DNA from: Costus lasius
Taxonomy: Eukaryota; Streptophyta; Magnoliopsida; Zingiberales; Costaceae
Length of the DNA stretch: 64,000 nt
Reading direction: 5' to 3'
NCBI GenBank assembly: GCA_027563935.2
Contig: CM050448.1
Span: forward strand, 67,217,843-67,281,842
In this document: positions 11,782-22,147 of the stretch, in pieces
Layout of the letters: the number at the start of each line of letters is the position of its first letter
How positions within the stretch are numbered: position 1 is the first letter of the stretch
Translations under genes and position numbers: made by a program
Notes under the pieces: model-generated
What the model saw: only the letters and a program-made list of their open reading frames with translations
The model's database searches: none
What the model was told of the DNA's origin: nothing

Positions 11782-12009
11782 TGCGAAAGCAAAGATCAGA
11801 ACGTTAGAGAACCTTGAGTAAAACTAGTGTCGAGATTCGGATGCACGAAAGTGATCCTTGAAATTCCACTAGAGATTATCGACTTAGAACACGGATGCAC
11901 GAAAGTGATCCTTGAGTTCTCAGTTCGATGATTTACTTATCATTAGTGTTGGGACGATTCTTGCGCGAGAGCGAAGATCTATCCCTGCATGGGTGTCTGC
12001 ACGAAAGTG
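11782..12009 (+). other. Series of GNRA-loop mini-hairpins in Athila-1 LTR
   Basis: Five motifs: TGC-GAAA-GCA (11782), CAC-GAAA-GTG (11844 and 11898), CGC-GAGA-GCG (11964), CAC-GAAA-GTG (12000). Stem bases differ but stay paired. The same series recurs in all the Athila LTRs, in the part nearer the 3' end. Confidence 0.75.
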
Positions 12010-12294
12010 ATATAATCCTTTTATTCAAGTAAATTGCATCTTTGTCATGATAAAATTAAATTGATGAAATCTCTATTCATGTCTAGTCATAAAAATTAAA
12101 GGGAACGAAACCCTTGTCCTAGCTTCTCTATCTGATAATTCCATTTCGGCGCTTTGGTCTTCGTTTGCTAGTTTGCATTTTTTTGATTGCCTAGATAGTG
12201 AAAAATCAATTATTCAGTACTCAGCAGCATAGGTCCCTGTGGATTCGATACTTTCTTTATTACTTCGAGTATCCGTACACTTGCAGACACAACA

Positions 12295-13987
12295 GCGAAC
12301 ACGTGCGTCCTGCGGCGAAGGGAAGGGACACTAGAGTCTCCCTTGTCATCCCTTGAAGCGGCATCTCCCGTTTGCTCTGTTTGGATGAGTTCAGAGAATC
12401 AGCAGCGGCGACGAGTGTTCTGAGTCTTGTGTCGACTCCACTCCTTTCGGCGGTGGGTTTTCTGCGTGGGCGTCGATTTCGTGGTCCCGGCGGTGACTGG
12501 AAGAGGCACCAGTGGCCACTTCGTCTTCCCTTGGTGCGGTGCCCTTCGTCTGATGATTTTTGATGCGTACAGAGCTCCTGCAGGCGATGTTTCTAGCATT
12601 TGCTTCCACTAGCGTTCCCTTGCAGCAACGCGTGCGTCGCTGAGTCTGTGCTTTGTGTGCGACGATTGTTCGTGGCGGCAGTTGTCTTCCCTTGTCGGCA
12701 GCAACGCATTTGGCGGTGAGCGCCGGTGATCCTCCCCCATCAAACGAACGAACGAACTAACGAAGCATTCATCCGCGCCAAACTTTACAACAGAGGTAAA
12801 GTTCTATTTTTTTATTAATATTATTTTATTTCTTAGGGAATAAATCAATAAAACCTATTTTCTATTATTTTATCTTGGGGAAATTTATATGATAGCTATT
12901 TTGGGATAAATTTGATTTAATAGAAAATTAGGGGTTGAGAGTATTGTTATGGAGTAATGCATATGTTGGATAATGATGAATATTTTATTTAATTCAATGT
13001 AGAAAGGAAGATAACTGTGATTTCAGAGGGATTCAAGATATCAACACTTGATGTAGGAATCTTTCCTTACTCATTTGTTATGGTGTCAAGGACATGTAGG
13101 ATTCGTGGTTATTCCTTTGATTTGATGTTAGATGCATATATTAGAATTGATTTACACCAATATCTATTTGATTCGCTTGCTTGCTTTGTTTCTAAAATTC
13201 GGTTGACCTCATTTATCTTATTCATTTGGTCATATTCTGTTTCTATTTACATGGTTAATAAGGATGCATTGAGATATCTATGATATTGTGGAACAATTGA
13301 ATATCTGTGTTGTTAAGTCATGATATATTGACCTCTGGATTGGTGATTTATCACTAGTGGCCTGTTTGTGCGAGATATAGTTACCGATTATATTGGGCTA
13401 TATGGTTACCGGTTATGGTACCACCAGTTGTCTTCAAACAATACTACGATGCCAGGTGTTGGACGCAACACTACCGGGCTGTTTAGGATAGTCGTTCCAC
13501 TATATGAGCTATAGTGGAAACACTCTGAAAATGAGTACAACTCATTATTGTGAACTGTTGGCCAAGCATGATGATTTACACGACATTTCTTGTATTATTT
13601 CTTTCTGACATATATCGTTGTTTCAATTATTGTATTATCTTTTTATTTGATCAATCACCATTTTGTTGATTTCTACTTAGCATTTTTGCTAACTCCCATT
13701 GTTTCTCTTCCAGGTATAGAGTTAGCTTATAGGAGAGATAGAGTAGATAGCTATATACCAGCCCCAAGTTGAGATAGTCTATCTTTTAGTTTTTATTTCA
13801 GTTGATTTGTTTATATTTTAGATAGTATGTTTTTAGAGACTGTGTTATATAATTGTTTATGTTAAGTTTGTATTATTTATTTAATAAATGATATGTGATT
13901 ATTTTAGTTATTTGGTTCCTATCAATATTGTCTACACCCTAGGGAATCCTCAGCTAGGGATAGTTGGCTTTCTGCCGGGGCGTGACA
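12295..13987 (+). repeat. LTR-like fragment ending GGGCGTGACA, chromovirus style
   Basis: The terminus GGGGCGTGACA is characteristic of plant chromovirus LTRs. A GC-rich part at 12300-12760 is followed by AT-rich sequence. No start is recognised; Athila-1 may have inserted into it. Small open frames in the GC-rich part overlap on both strands and lack domains. Family assignment is tentative. Confidence 0.45.
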
Positions 13988-15077
13988 ACCTTCTCCCGAA
14001 GCGTAATCTAGTATCTATTCATATCAATTCCCTATTCTCGTGACAATTAACATGAATAGACCTATTAAGTTATGTGAAAAATCATGAAAATCCTTTAAAC
14101 AAACCCAAACTACTCTTGTGATTGGATTCTTAGGTTTGAATGACGTTGCGATTCACCTCTCAGTCCTTCTCACAACATCTAAGACATAAACATATTTGGC
14201 CAGAGTAAATCACATAAATAAATACACTTCTAATCAAATAAACTCTATAAAATTTCTTAACAAAAATGAAAAATATAAATTTTAATCCATAAATGTCAGT
14301 GGGCTACATCCCTTATCCTGAAATTAAATTTACTCTCTCGTGTTCAAAGCAAACAACATATTTGTTGATGAATGTTGCATTGAATCCTAGTAAAAGTACA
14401 AGCAATCACTAGAAAAGTAATTAGAAACGCTTCCCTCGATCTGTAGATAGAGATGAAGTGTCCAATTCCTCCTTTGCGTGATCTTCCTACTCGAATTTTG
14501 GCCCGGAATTGATTTTTGCCCTAGCTGCCGCCTGTGTTCATCTTCACCCGGAAATGTCTTTTAAACCCTCCAAAAATCCTTCATTTTATAGTTTAATTAG
14601 TTTAGAACCCATCAAGAAGAATTCTGAAAAGTTTGGTTCAATTCTGACTCGATTCGAGGCCGAATCGAGTGAAAAATAGGAAGAGGCGAAAAAACTCACA
14701 GCCCGTGAAGAACTCACGGCCTCGACCGTGAAAGTTTCTGTGAACTTCTATACTTAGCCGCAAAACTCCCCTTGAACGTGAAACTCATGGCCTACGAAAA
14801 ACTCACAACTGCGGTCGTGAATCTTGTGTTTGACTCCGTTTTTGCTCTGAATTTGACGTGCGACTTCATAATTTTCTCAGGAACCATGCTATGGCTTTAA
14901 AACTCATAAAATCCATTATTTTTATGCCATTTTACCTACATTTTCATTAAAACAAAGAAAAGTGAAGGTTCCATACCAAATGAAGGAAAAACACAAAAAA
15001 ATAGTATAAAATCATATAATTGAGACTAAATATCATATAAAATACAGGCAAAAATATGATGTAAATGCTACTCATCA
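13988..15077 (-). repeat. Athila-like LTR fragment on the minus strand
   Basis: Read on the minus strand it starts TGATGAGTAGC at 15077, with the early Athila-style LTR motif GTAGGTAAAATGGCAT. It carries a TCACGG-type dyad array at 14696-14820. The 3' end of the LTR is cut off at 13988. Orientation and family rest on weak similarity to the plus-strand Athila LTRs plus the shared array geometry. Confidence 0.55.
14696..14820 (-). repeat. TCACGG-type dyad array in minus-strand LTR
   Basis: Two pairs: a 13-mer at 14696 (TCACAGCCCGTGA) with an 18-mer at 14714, and a 13-mer at 14785 with an 18-mer at 14803. Both offsets are 18, leaving 5-bp gaps. Read along the LTR, the long dyad comes first, as in the other Athila arrays. 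Confidence 0.75.
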
Positions 15078-15146
15078 AACAATAATACCTTCAATCACAT
15101 ACAAATCTATAATACAAGCTTTATGTGCACATAACTATAGAAAGAT
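15078..15146. other. Unassigned junction sequence
   Basis: Lies between the minus-strand LTR start and the truncated Athila-2 5' LTR. It matches neither. Confidence 0.4.
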
Positions 15147-16865
15147 TTTTGAGGAGTTTGCAACCAGAAAGATTTTTGGATTTTACGGCACCGTCATAAA
15201 CAATATTACGGTGTCGTATTTCAGAGCGCTTCAGAACAGAAACTTCGCCCGATTTTACGGCACCACCGTAAAGGATTACACGGGCCGTAATTTCCGATCA
15301 CTTCCGAACAGAAAGTTTTCTCGATTTTACGGCAGTACCGTAAACCAGATTAAGATGCCGTAATTCCCAAACGACATCAGAACAGAAGACTTGACTGATT
15401 TTACGGCAGTGCCGTAATTTATTACACTACCATAATTCCTGCTCTGAACGCGACGCCCATGTCAATATCGATGCCTGATTCTTGCGGAGAAGATTGCGAA
15501 TGATCTAGAGCTTTAAATTGGATGCCGTAAGAAGCAATCAAGGAACTTTGGACGAGAGAATTACGCACACACCGGAAGCCCCAATTTTCATCCACTGTCA
15601 AGGGAGAAATTGTGATTCACGCTGCCGCGCTCGATCTAGACGATCTTCGGCCGTGATTTTTCTACCGAAGCTTCGTCTGAAGGAGAAGACAACACACCAG
15701 AAGTTTCAGATCGAAAGGAGATCAATTGGAAGAGAAATTGAAGAAAAAAAGAGTCGTCGACACTGTTCATCAACGTTCTTTGCAAATTACGGCTGTGAAA
15801 TACTTCACAGCCGTGCTGTATTTTCTAAACTTCTCTTTTCCTTTGATTTTCAATCTTCTGAAACCATGACTTATTGTAATTCCTTCACGATGATAGCTTA
15901 AACTACTTTTGGGACATGGGGGAGTAATTCACTTAATTTCCAATGACTAGATGACTACTTTTTCAATATTTTGTTGCGTTTATCTTAGCATGATGATTTT
16001 GCTCATGTGATAATTGTGCTTAGACTCTCTATAAGTTCATGTTACTAATTATGTTCTTAGAATTTTCGCTGTTGACTGAAAGGTAATTGCTTGAGAATTT
16101 GGAACCCTAGAATTGCATATTAGGAACCCTTCCTTAGGTTAGATCCAACTTGATCTATTCTAGTAGAATAATTGCCATGATTATAACATGAATCTATAGA
16201 TCAATATCTATTTGTCAAACGTGGAGATCTTGTGCGAAAGCAAGGATCGGAATGTTGGAGATCCATGAGTAAAACTAGTGTCGAGACTCGGATGCACGAA
16301 AGTGATCCTTGAGACTCTACTAGAGGTTATCAATCTAGAATTCGGATGCACGAAAGTGATCCTTGAGTTCATGGTTTGATGATTTACTTATTTTCAGTGT
16401 TGGGACGAATCTTGCGCGAAAGCGAAGATAAATCCCTATGCGGTTATTTGCACAAAAGTGAAACAATCATTTTATTAAGTAAATTATACCTTCATCATGA
16501 TAAAATTGAACTGACGAAATCCTTATTCATATCTAGTTATAAAAGTTATAGTGAACGAAACCCTAGTTCCAGCTTTTCTCTCTAATAATTCCGTTTTAGT
16601 TTCCGATTGCTATTTTTCACTACTTTGAATTGTCTAGATAGTAAGAAATCAACTATTTGATATTCGACAACATAGGTCTCTATGGGTTCGATATCTTAAT
16701 TATTACTTCGAGTATCCGTGCACTTGCGGAGATAACAACAAGTGTAGTAACCGAACAAGTTTTTAGAGCCGTATCAGGGAGTGACAAGTTCCTGTGCGCC
16801 AATACTTAGGTTTTGGCTACGACTTTAAGAATAAGTTCAGTTTACCTACTTGTTGGGATACAACA
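15147..16865 (+). repeat. Athila-2 5' LTR, left end missing
   Basis: Matches 22477-24208 of the 3' LTR closely. The first roughly 330 bp are missing. It carries dyad units at 15183, 15255, 15327 and 15401 (steps 72, 72, 74). It ends TACAACA at 16865, beyond an older primer-site-like stretch at 16756-16780 that now lies inside the LTR. Confidence 0.88.
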
Positions 16866-16890
16866 AGTTTTTAGCGCCGTTGTTGGGGAC
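16866..16890 (+). promoter_or_regulatory. Athila-2 primer binding site
   Basis: TAGCGCCGTTGTTGGGGA is a decayed form of the Athila tRNA-Asp primer site (TGGCGCCGTTGCCGGGGA). It lies directly after the LTR end. Confidence 0.8.
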
Positions 16891-17009
16891 CTTAGTTTTT
16901 GTCGATATTAGAGACGTTGAGATTATTGCTAGATTAGGTTTTTATTTACTATTTTTTATTTACTACTTAGTTTCTATTTTTTTTAAATCACTTGATCTAT
17001 CTACTTTGC

Positions 17010-18290
17010 ATGCGCAGGAGTCTTAGGTCAGGACCACTTGTACGATTGGATCCTGAAATCAACAAAACACTGAGAGTGCGCAGAAAGTTGAGATTAGAAG
17101 AGGAACTGCAAGAGACATCCCAACCGGAGTTACAAGAAGAAATATTAGAGATGAGAGACCATCAGAACAATCAGAGAACGCTTAGGGACTATGCAGCCCC
17201 TAATCAACATGAAATTCATTCTAGTATTGCTAGACCAACAATAGAGGCTAACAACTTCGAGATTAAGCCTGCTTTTATTTCAATGTTTCAACAAAATCAA
17301 TTTGGAGGATCTCCACTGGAGGATCCCAACCAACACTTGGCCTCATTTCTTGAATTATGCGATACTATTAAATTTAATGGTGTTTCTAACGATGCATTGA
17401 GATTAAGACTTTTTCCTATTTCTCTTAGGGACCGGGCAAAGACATGGCTTCAATCACAACCAACCGGTACCTTCACCACTTGGAATCAACTCTCAAATTT
17501 CTTCTTGACAAAATACTTTCCCCCAAGCAAGACACTTCAGTTGAGGAATCAAATTACAAACTTTCAACAAAGAAGTGGGGAGTCGTTCAGTGAGGCATGG
17601 GAGAGATTCAATGAATTATAGCGGAAGTGTCCTCACCACGGCATTGAAGATTGGAGTTTATTGTAAATTTTTTACTATACATTATCGGATAATACTAAAA
17701 TGACTGTGGATGCTGCTGTAGGAGGAGCTCTTATGAGCAAAGCACTAGATGCTTCCTTCAGACTGCTAGAGGAGATGGCATTGAATCACAATCAATGGAC
17801 TGCCGAGAGAGGAGTACTTTACAAGCCTTCTCAAGATAAGGGTGAAAGTTAAGGATGACAATCCTTAGCAGAGAAGGTAGACTTTTTGTGTAGTAAGTTT
17901 AATTCTATGCAACCTACTTCTGTTTCTGCTATCACTTGCGAAATTTGTGGCAATGATGGTCATACTGCTGAATATTGTAGAATAGTTGTTGATTAGGGTA
18001 ACGAGCATGTGAACGCCATAGGAAATTATAATCAATGTAGACCTAATGATCCCTATTCTAGTACATATAACCCTGGATGGAGAAATCACCCCAACCTTTC
18101 ATGGAAAAACAATAACAATGTAGGGGTAAACGCTCAGAATAAAGGATATCAAAGACCAAATCAGAACTTTAATCAAAATCAGAATCAGAACTCTAATGAG
18201 GGATCCATACTTGAAAAACTTTTGGCCAATCAAAATCAATTTATGTCTGATCAAAAAGAAATCATGACAAACCAAAATAGACAAATGTAG
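17010..18290 (+). pseudogene. gag: Athila-2 gag, nonsense-riddled
   Basis: Starts at ATG 17010 (MRRSLRSGPLV), the same start as in Athila-3. Contains the Athila Gag body (TLRDYAAPN, ANNFEIKPAF, RDRAKTWL) and a CCHC zinc knuckle at 17937-17978, followed by an Asn/Gln-rich stretch near 18150-18240. Six in-frame stops at 17619, 17664, 17850, 17856, 17994 and 18288, yet no frameshift: gag and protease stay in one frame over 2.6 kb. Most stops fit C-to-T or G-to-A changes when compared with Athila-3. The product would be the particle-forming nucleocapsid. Confidence 0.9.
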
Positions 18291-18293
18291 GAA

Positions 18294-19643
18294 ATGAAAG
18301 AATTTAGGGAAAGTCTTGATCAAATCAGTTCTAGACTGGATAGAGTAGAGGCACATAATAAGATGTTAGAAAACCAAATTGCACAACATGCTAGTAGTCC
18401 TTATAGACCCCCTAGGAAATTGTCTGCAAAACCTGAGATAAAGCCTAGGGAGCACTGTAATGCCATCATACTTAGAAGTGGGAAACAACTAGGAGAACCT
18501 AGAGGGAGGTTTGAAAACACTGAAGAAAGGCTTGATGATAATGAAAGAGAATTAGAGTTAGGGGAATCTTCTTCACATGAGAAACCCCAAACTTGTTTAT
18601 CACCTCAAAAGGGTGATGAACCAAAAGAAGAAGAATCATGTGAGAAAGACAATCCTAAACCTAATTTGTCTGCTCCTTACCAGCCACCTATACCCTTTCC
18701 TCAAAGGTTGGTTCAGAATAAACTGGACAAAAAGTTTGGCAAATTCCTTGAAATCCTGAAAAAGCTTTATGTTAACATTCCATTTACTGAAGCTATTACT
18801 GAAATGACATCTTATGCCAAGTTTTTAAAGGAAATTTTATCCAGTAAAAGGAAATTAGATGATTATGGCACATGCACTGTTACTTTAACTGAAGATTGTA
18901 GTGCTATCATACAGAATAAACTGCCACCTAAACTGAAGGATCCAAGTAGTTTTTCTATACCTTGTTCAATAGGCACTATGACTTTTGACGGAGCCTTATG
19001 TGACCTAGGTGCCAATGTGAGTTTAATGCTTCTTTCTACTTACAGGAAACTAAATCTTGGAGAGCTAAAGCATACATCAATATCCTTACAACTTGCGGAT
19101 TCATCGGTAAAGTATCCTGTAGGTATTTTAGAGAATGTACCAATCAAGATAGGTAAGTTTTTCATACCCGCAGATTTTGTAGTGTTAGACATGGAGGAAA
19201 ATTCTAGAAATCCTATAATTCTCGGTAGACCACTATTGGCCACAGCAAAAGCAAATATTGATGTGAAAGAGGGAAAGATTACTTTTGACATATGTGACAA
19301 CAAGATTGAATTTAATCTTAATGATTCATTGAACAAACTTTCATACTCAGGATCTTGTTGTAGTGTTGAAATATTTAATGATGAAATTTATGATGTTTCA
19401 AGTCTGTTTGATGAAACCTCAAATAATGAATCTAACAATCTTTTTGAGGGTATTGATGAGAAATTGCAGAAAAAGAAAACGACAAGAAGGAAGAGAAGAA
19501 GAAGAGGCTATAGATTGATTGACAAAATAGAAGAGATTCTGAGCAAATTTGGATACTGTTTCAAGATTGAGCCTTATGTTGAAAAATTAGAGTGGAAATC
19601 TTGGGATTCACGATCAAACCCGAGTGTTAAAGGGTCAAGCTAA
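18294..19643 (+). pseudogene. Athila-2 Gag linker and aspartic protease, fused to integrase tail
   Basis: A 449-codon open stretch continuing the gag frame. Residues 1-150 are a charged linker. The retropepsin-like domain follows, with catalytic DLGA (Asp codon 19002-19004; DTG in most retropepsins, DLGA usual in Athila) and ILGRPLL. A basic run (RRKRRRR) and a FGYCFKIEPY segment precede the end RSNPSVKGSS. That tail matches the last codons of Athila-1 integrase, so RT, RNase H and integrase were removed in frame and the original pol stop was kept. The stretch is open, but it lacks its own start because of the upstream stops. Confidence 0.9.
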
Positions 19644-20804
19644 TGACCTTTAAATTAGTGCTTCTTGGGAGGCAACCCAAGCTTTCTAACCTCTATTTTG
19701 TTTTCTTTAACTTAATTTTAGCTTAATACTAATTTTTCTTTTATTTTTGTAGGTAAAATTTGATTTGGAGCAAATTACAGCACCATCGTAAGGTATGTTA
19801 TGGTATGAAATTATGGTACCGCCGTAAGGTATTCTACGGTACCGTATTTTAGTTCCAAAATCCACCTGAGAGTTTCCTTATGTTTACGGTACCGTATTTT
19901 CACAAAATTTTATTATTGATTTTCTAAATTTTCAAATTTTTGAAAAAAAAGAAAAAAAAATTTCACTGTTTGAATTTTATGGCAGTACCGTAAGTTATTT
20001 TACGGTGCCGTATTTCTGTGTCATTTTTAGACAGAGAAGCTCCGAGATTTTATGGCGGTGCCGTAAACTGATTTACGGTACCTTAATTTTGCGTCGTTTT
20101 CGACCCGAGAGCTTTTGCAATTTTACGACAGTGCCATAAGACATTACACGGCCATAATTTGTTTTCTGGCACACGAGTCCTGTGCCGTATTTAGGGTTGT
20201 GACCGAGCCGTTTTTAGGGTTTTGCCATCGTTCTCACTCATTTTGAGCCACTCTTGAATCTCCGATCGTCTCCGACCTTCAGCGGACGCCGGCGACCTTT
20301 CCCGTTCAACTCTCACCGTCGATTGGGTAACCATTTCACCGATTTTTCCTATTTAATAAATTTTTTCCAGTTTTCACCCCTTTCGCTCGTTTTCTCTCGA
20401 TTCTCAACCATTTTGAGTGATTTTTATTTCTATTTACTCATTAGAGGATGAACTTTCAATTCCTTATTGTTTGAAAAGAATTTGGGTTGATTTCATAGGT
20501 GATTTGAGCTGAAATAAGTTAAAACGTGGTAAAGTTACTGTTCACTCACGGTTTTGTTGATTTTTGGAGTTTGAGCTGGAGTTATGAGTTGATTTTTGCT
20601 TCCTATTTACTTAATTAGTGTTATTAATGATGCTGAAACTATGATTCATGCCTGCCAAATTGAGATGAGATTGAGATTACATGCTCTGTTTATGCCCTGT
20701 TTTTATGATAATAGAACATGTTGATAGGTTGCCATTTGACTTGAATTGAACTGTATTATTGTTTTGCTGCCATTAAATTGTGAGTTTGCAGCTTGTTAAC
20801 AAAT
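19644..20804 (+). other. Athila-2 inter-ORF region with hairpin and dyad array
   Basis: CTTGGGAGGCAACCCAAG hairpin at 19664-19681. From about 19776 to 20160 lies a decayed dyad array (TTACGG/CCGTAA, several arms mutated to TATGG or CCATA), interrupted by an A-rich stretch near 19940. No gene before the third ORF. Confidence 0.8.
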
Positions 20805-21008
20805 ATGCCAAGGAGGAAGGTAATTTTCCCAAGAGAGAAGGGGAAAGTTCCTACAGAACCATCTCAACCTCAGAACCCCCATGGAATTATTTTCAGGAAT
20901 GAGATGCAGGAGGGTACACGATCAGATGGCGACCAGTACATACTTTGTGAGTATTGTTTACCTTTACTTCTTTGTCATGCTGTGTTTTTTTTATATATAT
21001 CTCATTGA
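20805..21008 (+). pseudogene. Athila-2 third ORF, internally deleted remnant
   Basis: MPRRKVIFPREKGKVPTEPS and NPHGIIFRNE align with the start of the Athila-3 third ORF (43787). After about 37 codons similarity jumps to the far C-terminal end of that ORF, so almost all of it is deleted. No function can remain. Confidence 0.75.
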
Positions 21009-22147
21009 TTTTTCATATGATGAAGAGAAGGATGACGCTTCATGATCGCCACCACTGATTTTTGATGTGATTACTTTGTTTTCAATATGGTTGTATGATG
21101 AATATTGATGTTCTGATTCACTTTTCGATATGGTTGTACTACATTATGATGATATTATTTCTTGTTGACATGATGTGATTTTGATATATGATATATGTTT
21201 TGAAATGTGTTGATGATTTTTGATGATGGATGAATTCAAATTCATGATTAGAGTTATAGCCCTATCATGTCAAAATTTATTTCTTCGGTACATATTTGTC
21301 TATTGAAATATGAAATTAGTTGATGCATGAAATTTTGGATAGATGTATTATTTAAAGAATAAAATCTAAAGGTGAAAATTTTCTTTTGAATAAAATGAGT
21401 ATATAAGTATGATTTATGAATTGAGATCAATTGGTCAGCCTAATAGATGTTTAGTCTATTTTTGTTATTTGTTGGGAAATAAGAATCCAAGATCCACAAA
21501 ATAAAGGTGAGGACTCCCCTACTTGGCACCATGTAAAATTGATGGTGGTACCGAAGGCCATGGGTTGAAGCAATAAATAGAAAAAGTATGTATCTATGTG
21601 GGTACATGCCATGAGAGAAATCATTTCACATAAACTCCGCTGTCCTTAGTAAATTCTTTCCAAATTAGAGGATATGACTTCTATTGCATTGATTATGTGA
21701 TCCGTGCACTCTATTCTCGTCACTAGAAAAAAGGTGGTAATCGAGTTAGAGAATGTGAATGATGCAAAAAGGAATGAAAAAGTATGTATCTATGTGGGTA
21801 CATGCCAAAAAATAATAAAAAAAAGAGTGGAAAAAGATCTTGGAAACCTAATTCCTATAAACAAAAACATGATAGATTTGAACTGAAAATTGGGTGAAAT
21901 CATGAGATTGAAATTTCTATTTATTGTACATGTTGCGAATTTTATTTGATTGAATTGTGGATCCAGAGGATTGAGTTTTAAAGATATGTTTATTAGAAGT
22001 TTTGTAAATCAATTGATAGAATTTTTCATTGATTGGTTGTATTTTAGAAATTTATTGAGCATGAAAAGGTTATTCTTTTAATCAAATTTTGATTTCAAAA
22101 TTTTGATTTTTGCTTGTGGACAAGAAAAGTTTGAGCCTTATGTATTT
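21009..22147 (+). other. Athila-2 3' noncoding region
   Basis: No gene. It holds two copies of the 7-10-7 stem-loop (21586-21609 and 21782-21805, arms GTATGTA and TACATGC) and the ACTCCCCTACTTGGCAC block near 21513. AAGTTTGAGCCTTATGT sits just before the LTR. Confidence 0.75.

Larger units (their letters stand above)
6590..12294 (+). mobile_element. Athila-1: Ty3/gypsy Athila element, right part
   Basis: Contains RT, RNase H and integrase in the Ty3/gypsy order, a 3' noncoding region and a complete 3' LTR. The left part (5' LTR, gag, protease, start of RT) is missing here, most simply because Copia-1 inserted into RT and the rest lies left of the window. No third ORF is present: the noncoding blocks that flank that ORF in Athila-3 are joined here. 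Confidence 0.85.
10409..12294 (+). repeat. Athila-1 3' LTR
   Basis: Runs from TGATGACACCG to GCAGACACAACA, 1886 bp. Both ends match those proven by target duplications in Athila-3 and the solo LTR at 54839. It contains the 72-bp dyad array (10664-10987) and the GNRA hairpin series (11782-12009). The array lies 255-580 bp from the LTR start, probably in U3. Confidence 0.9.

Noticed and set aside
12372..12612. Possible host exon in the GC-rich stretch
   Set aside because: Open frames overlap on both strands and have no recognisable domain; the segment leads into an LTR-like end GGGCGTGACA.
13017..13283. 88-codon AT-rich frame with hydrophobic stretches
   Set aside because: No family signal, inside LTR-like sequence; hydrophobic residues follow from T-rich codons.
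18099..18356. Minus-strand frame opposite Athila-2 gag
   Set aside because: Shadow of the Asn/Gln-rich gag segment on the other strand.
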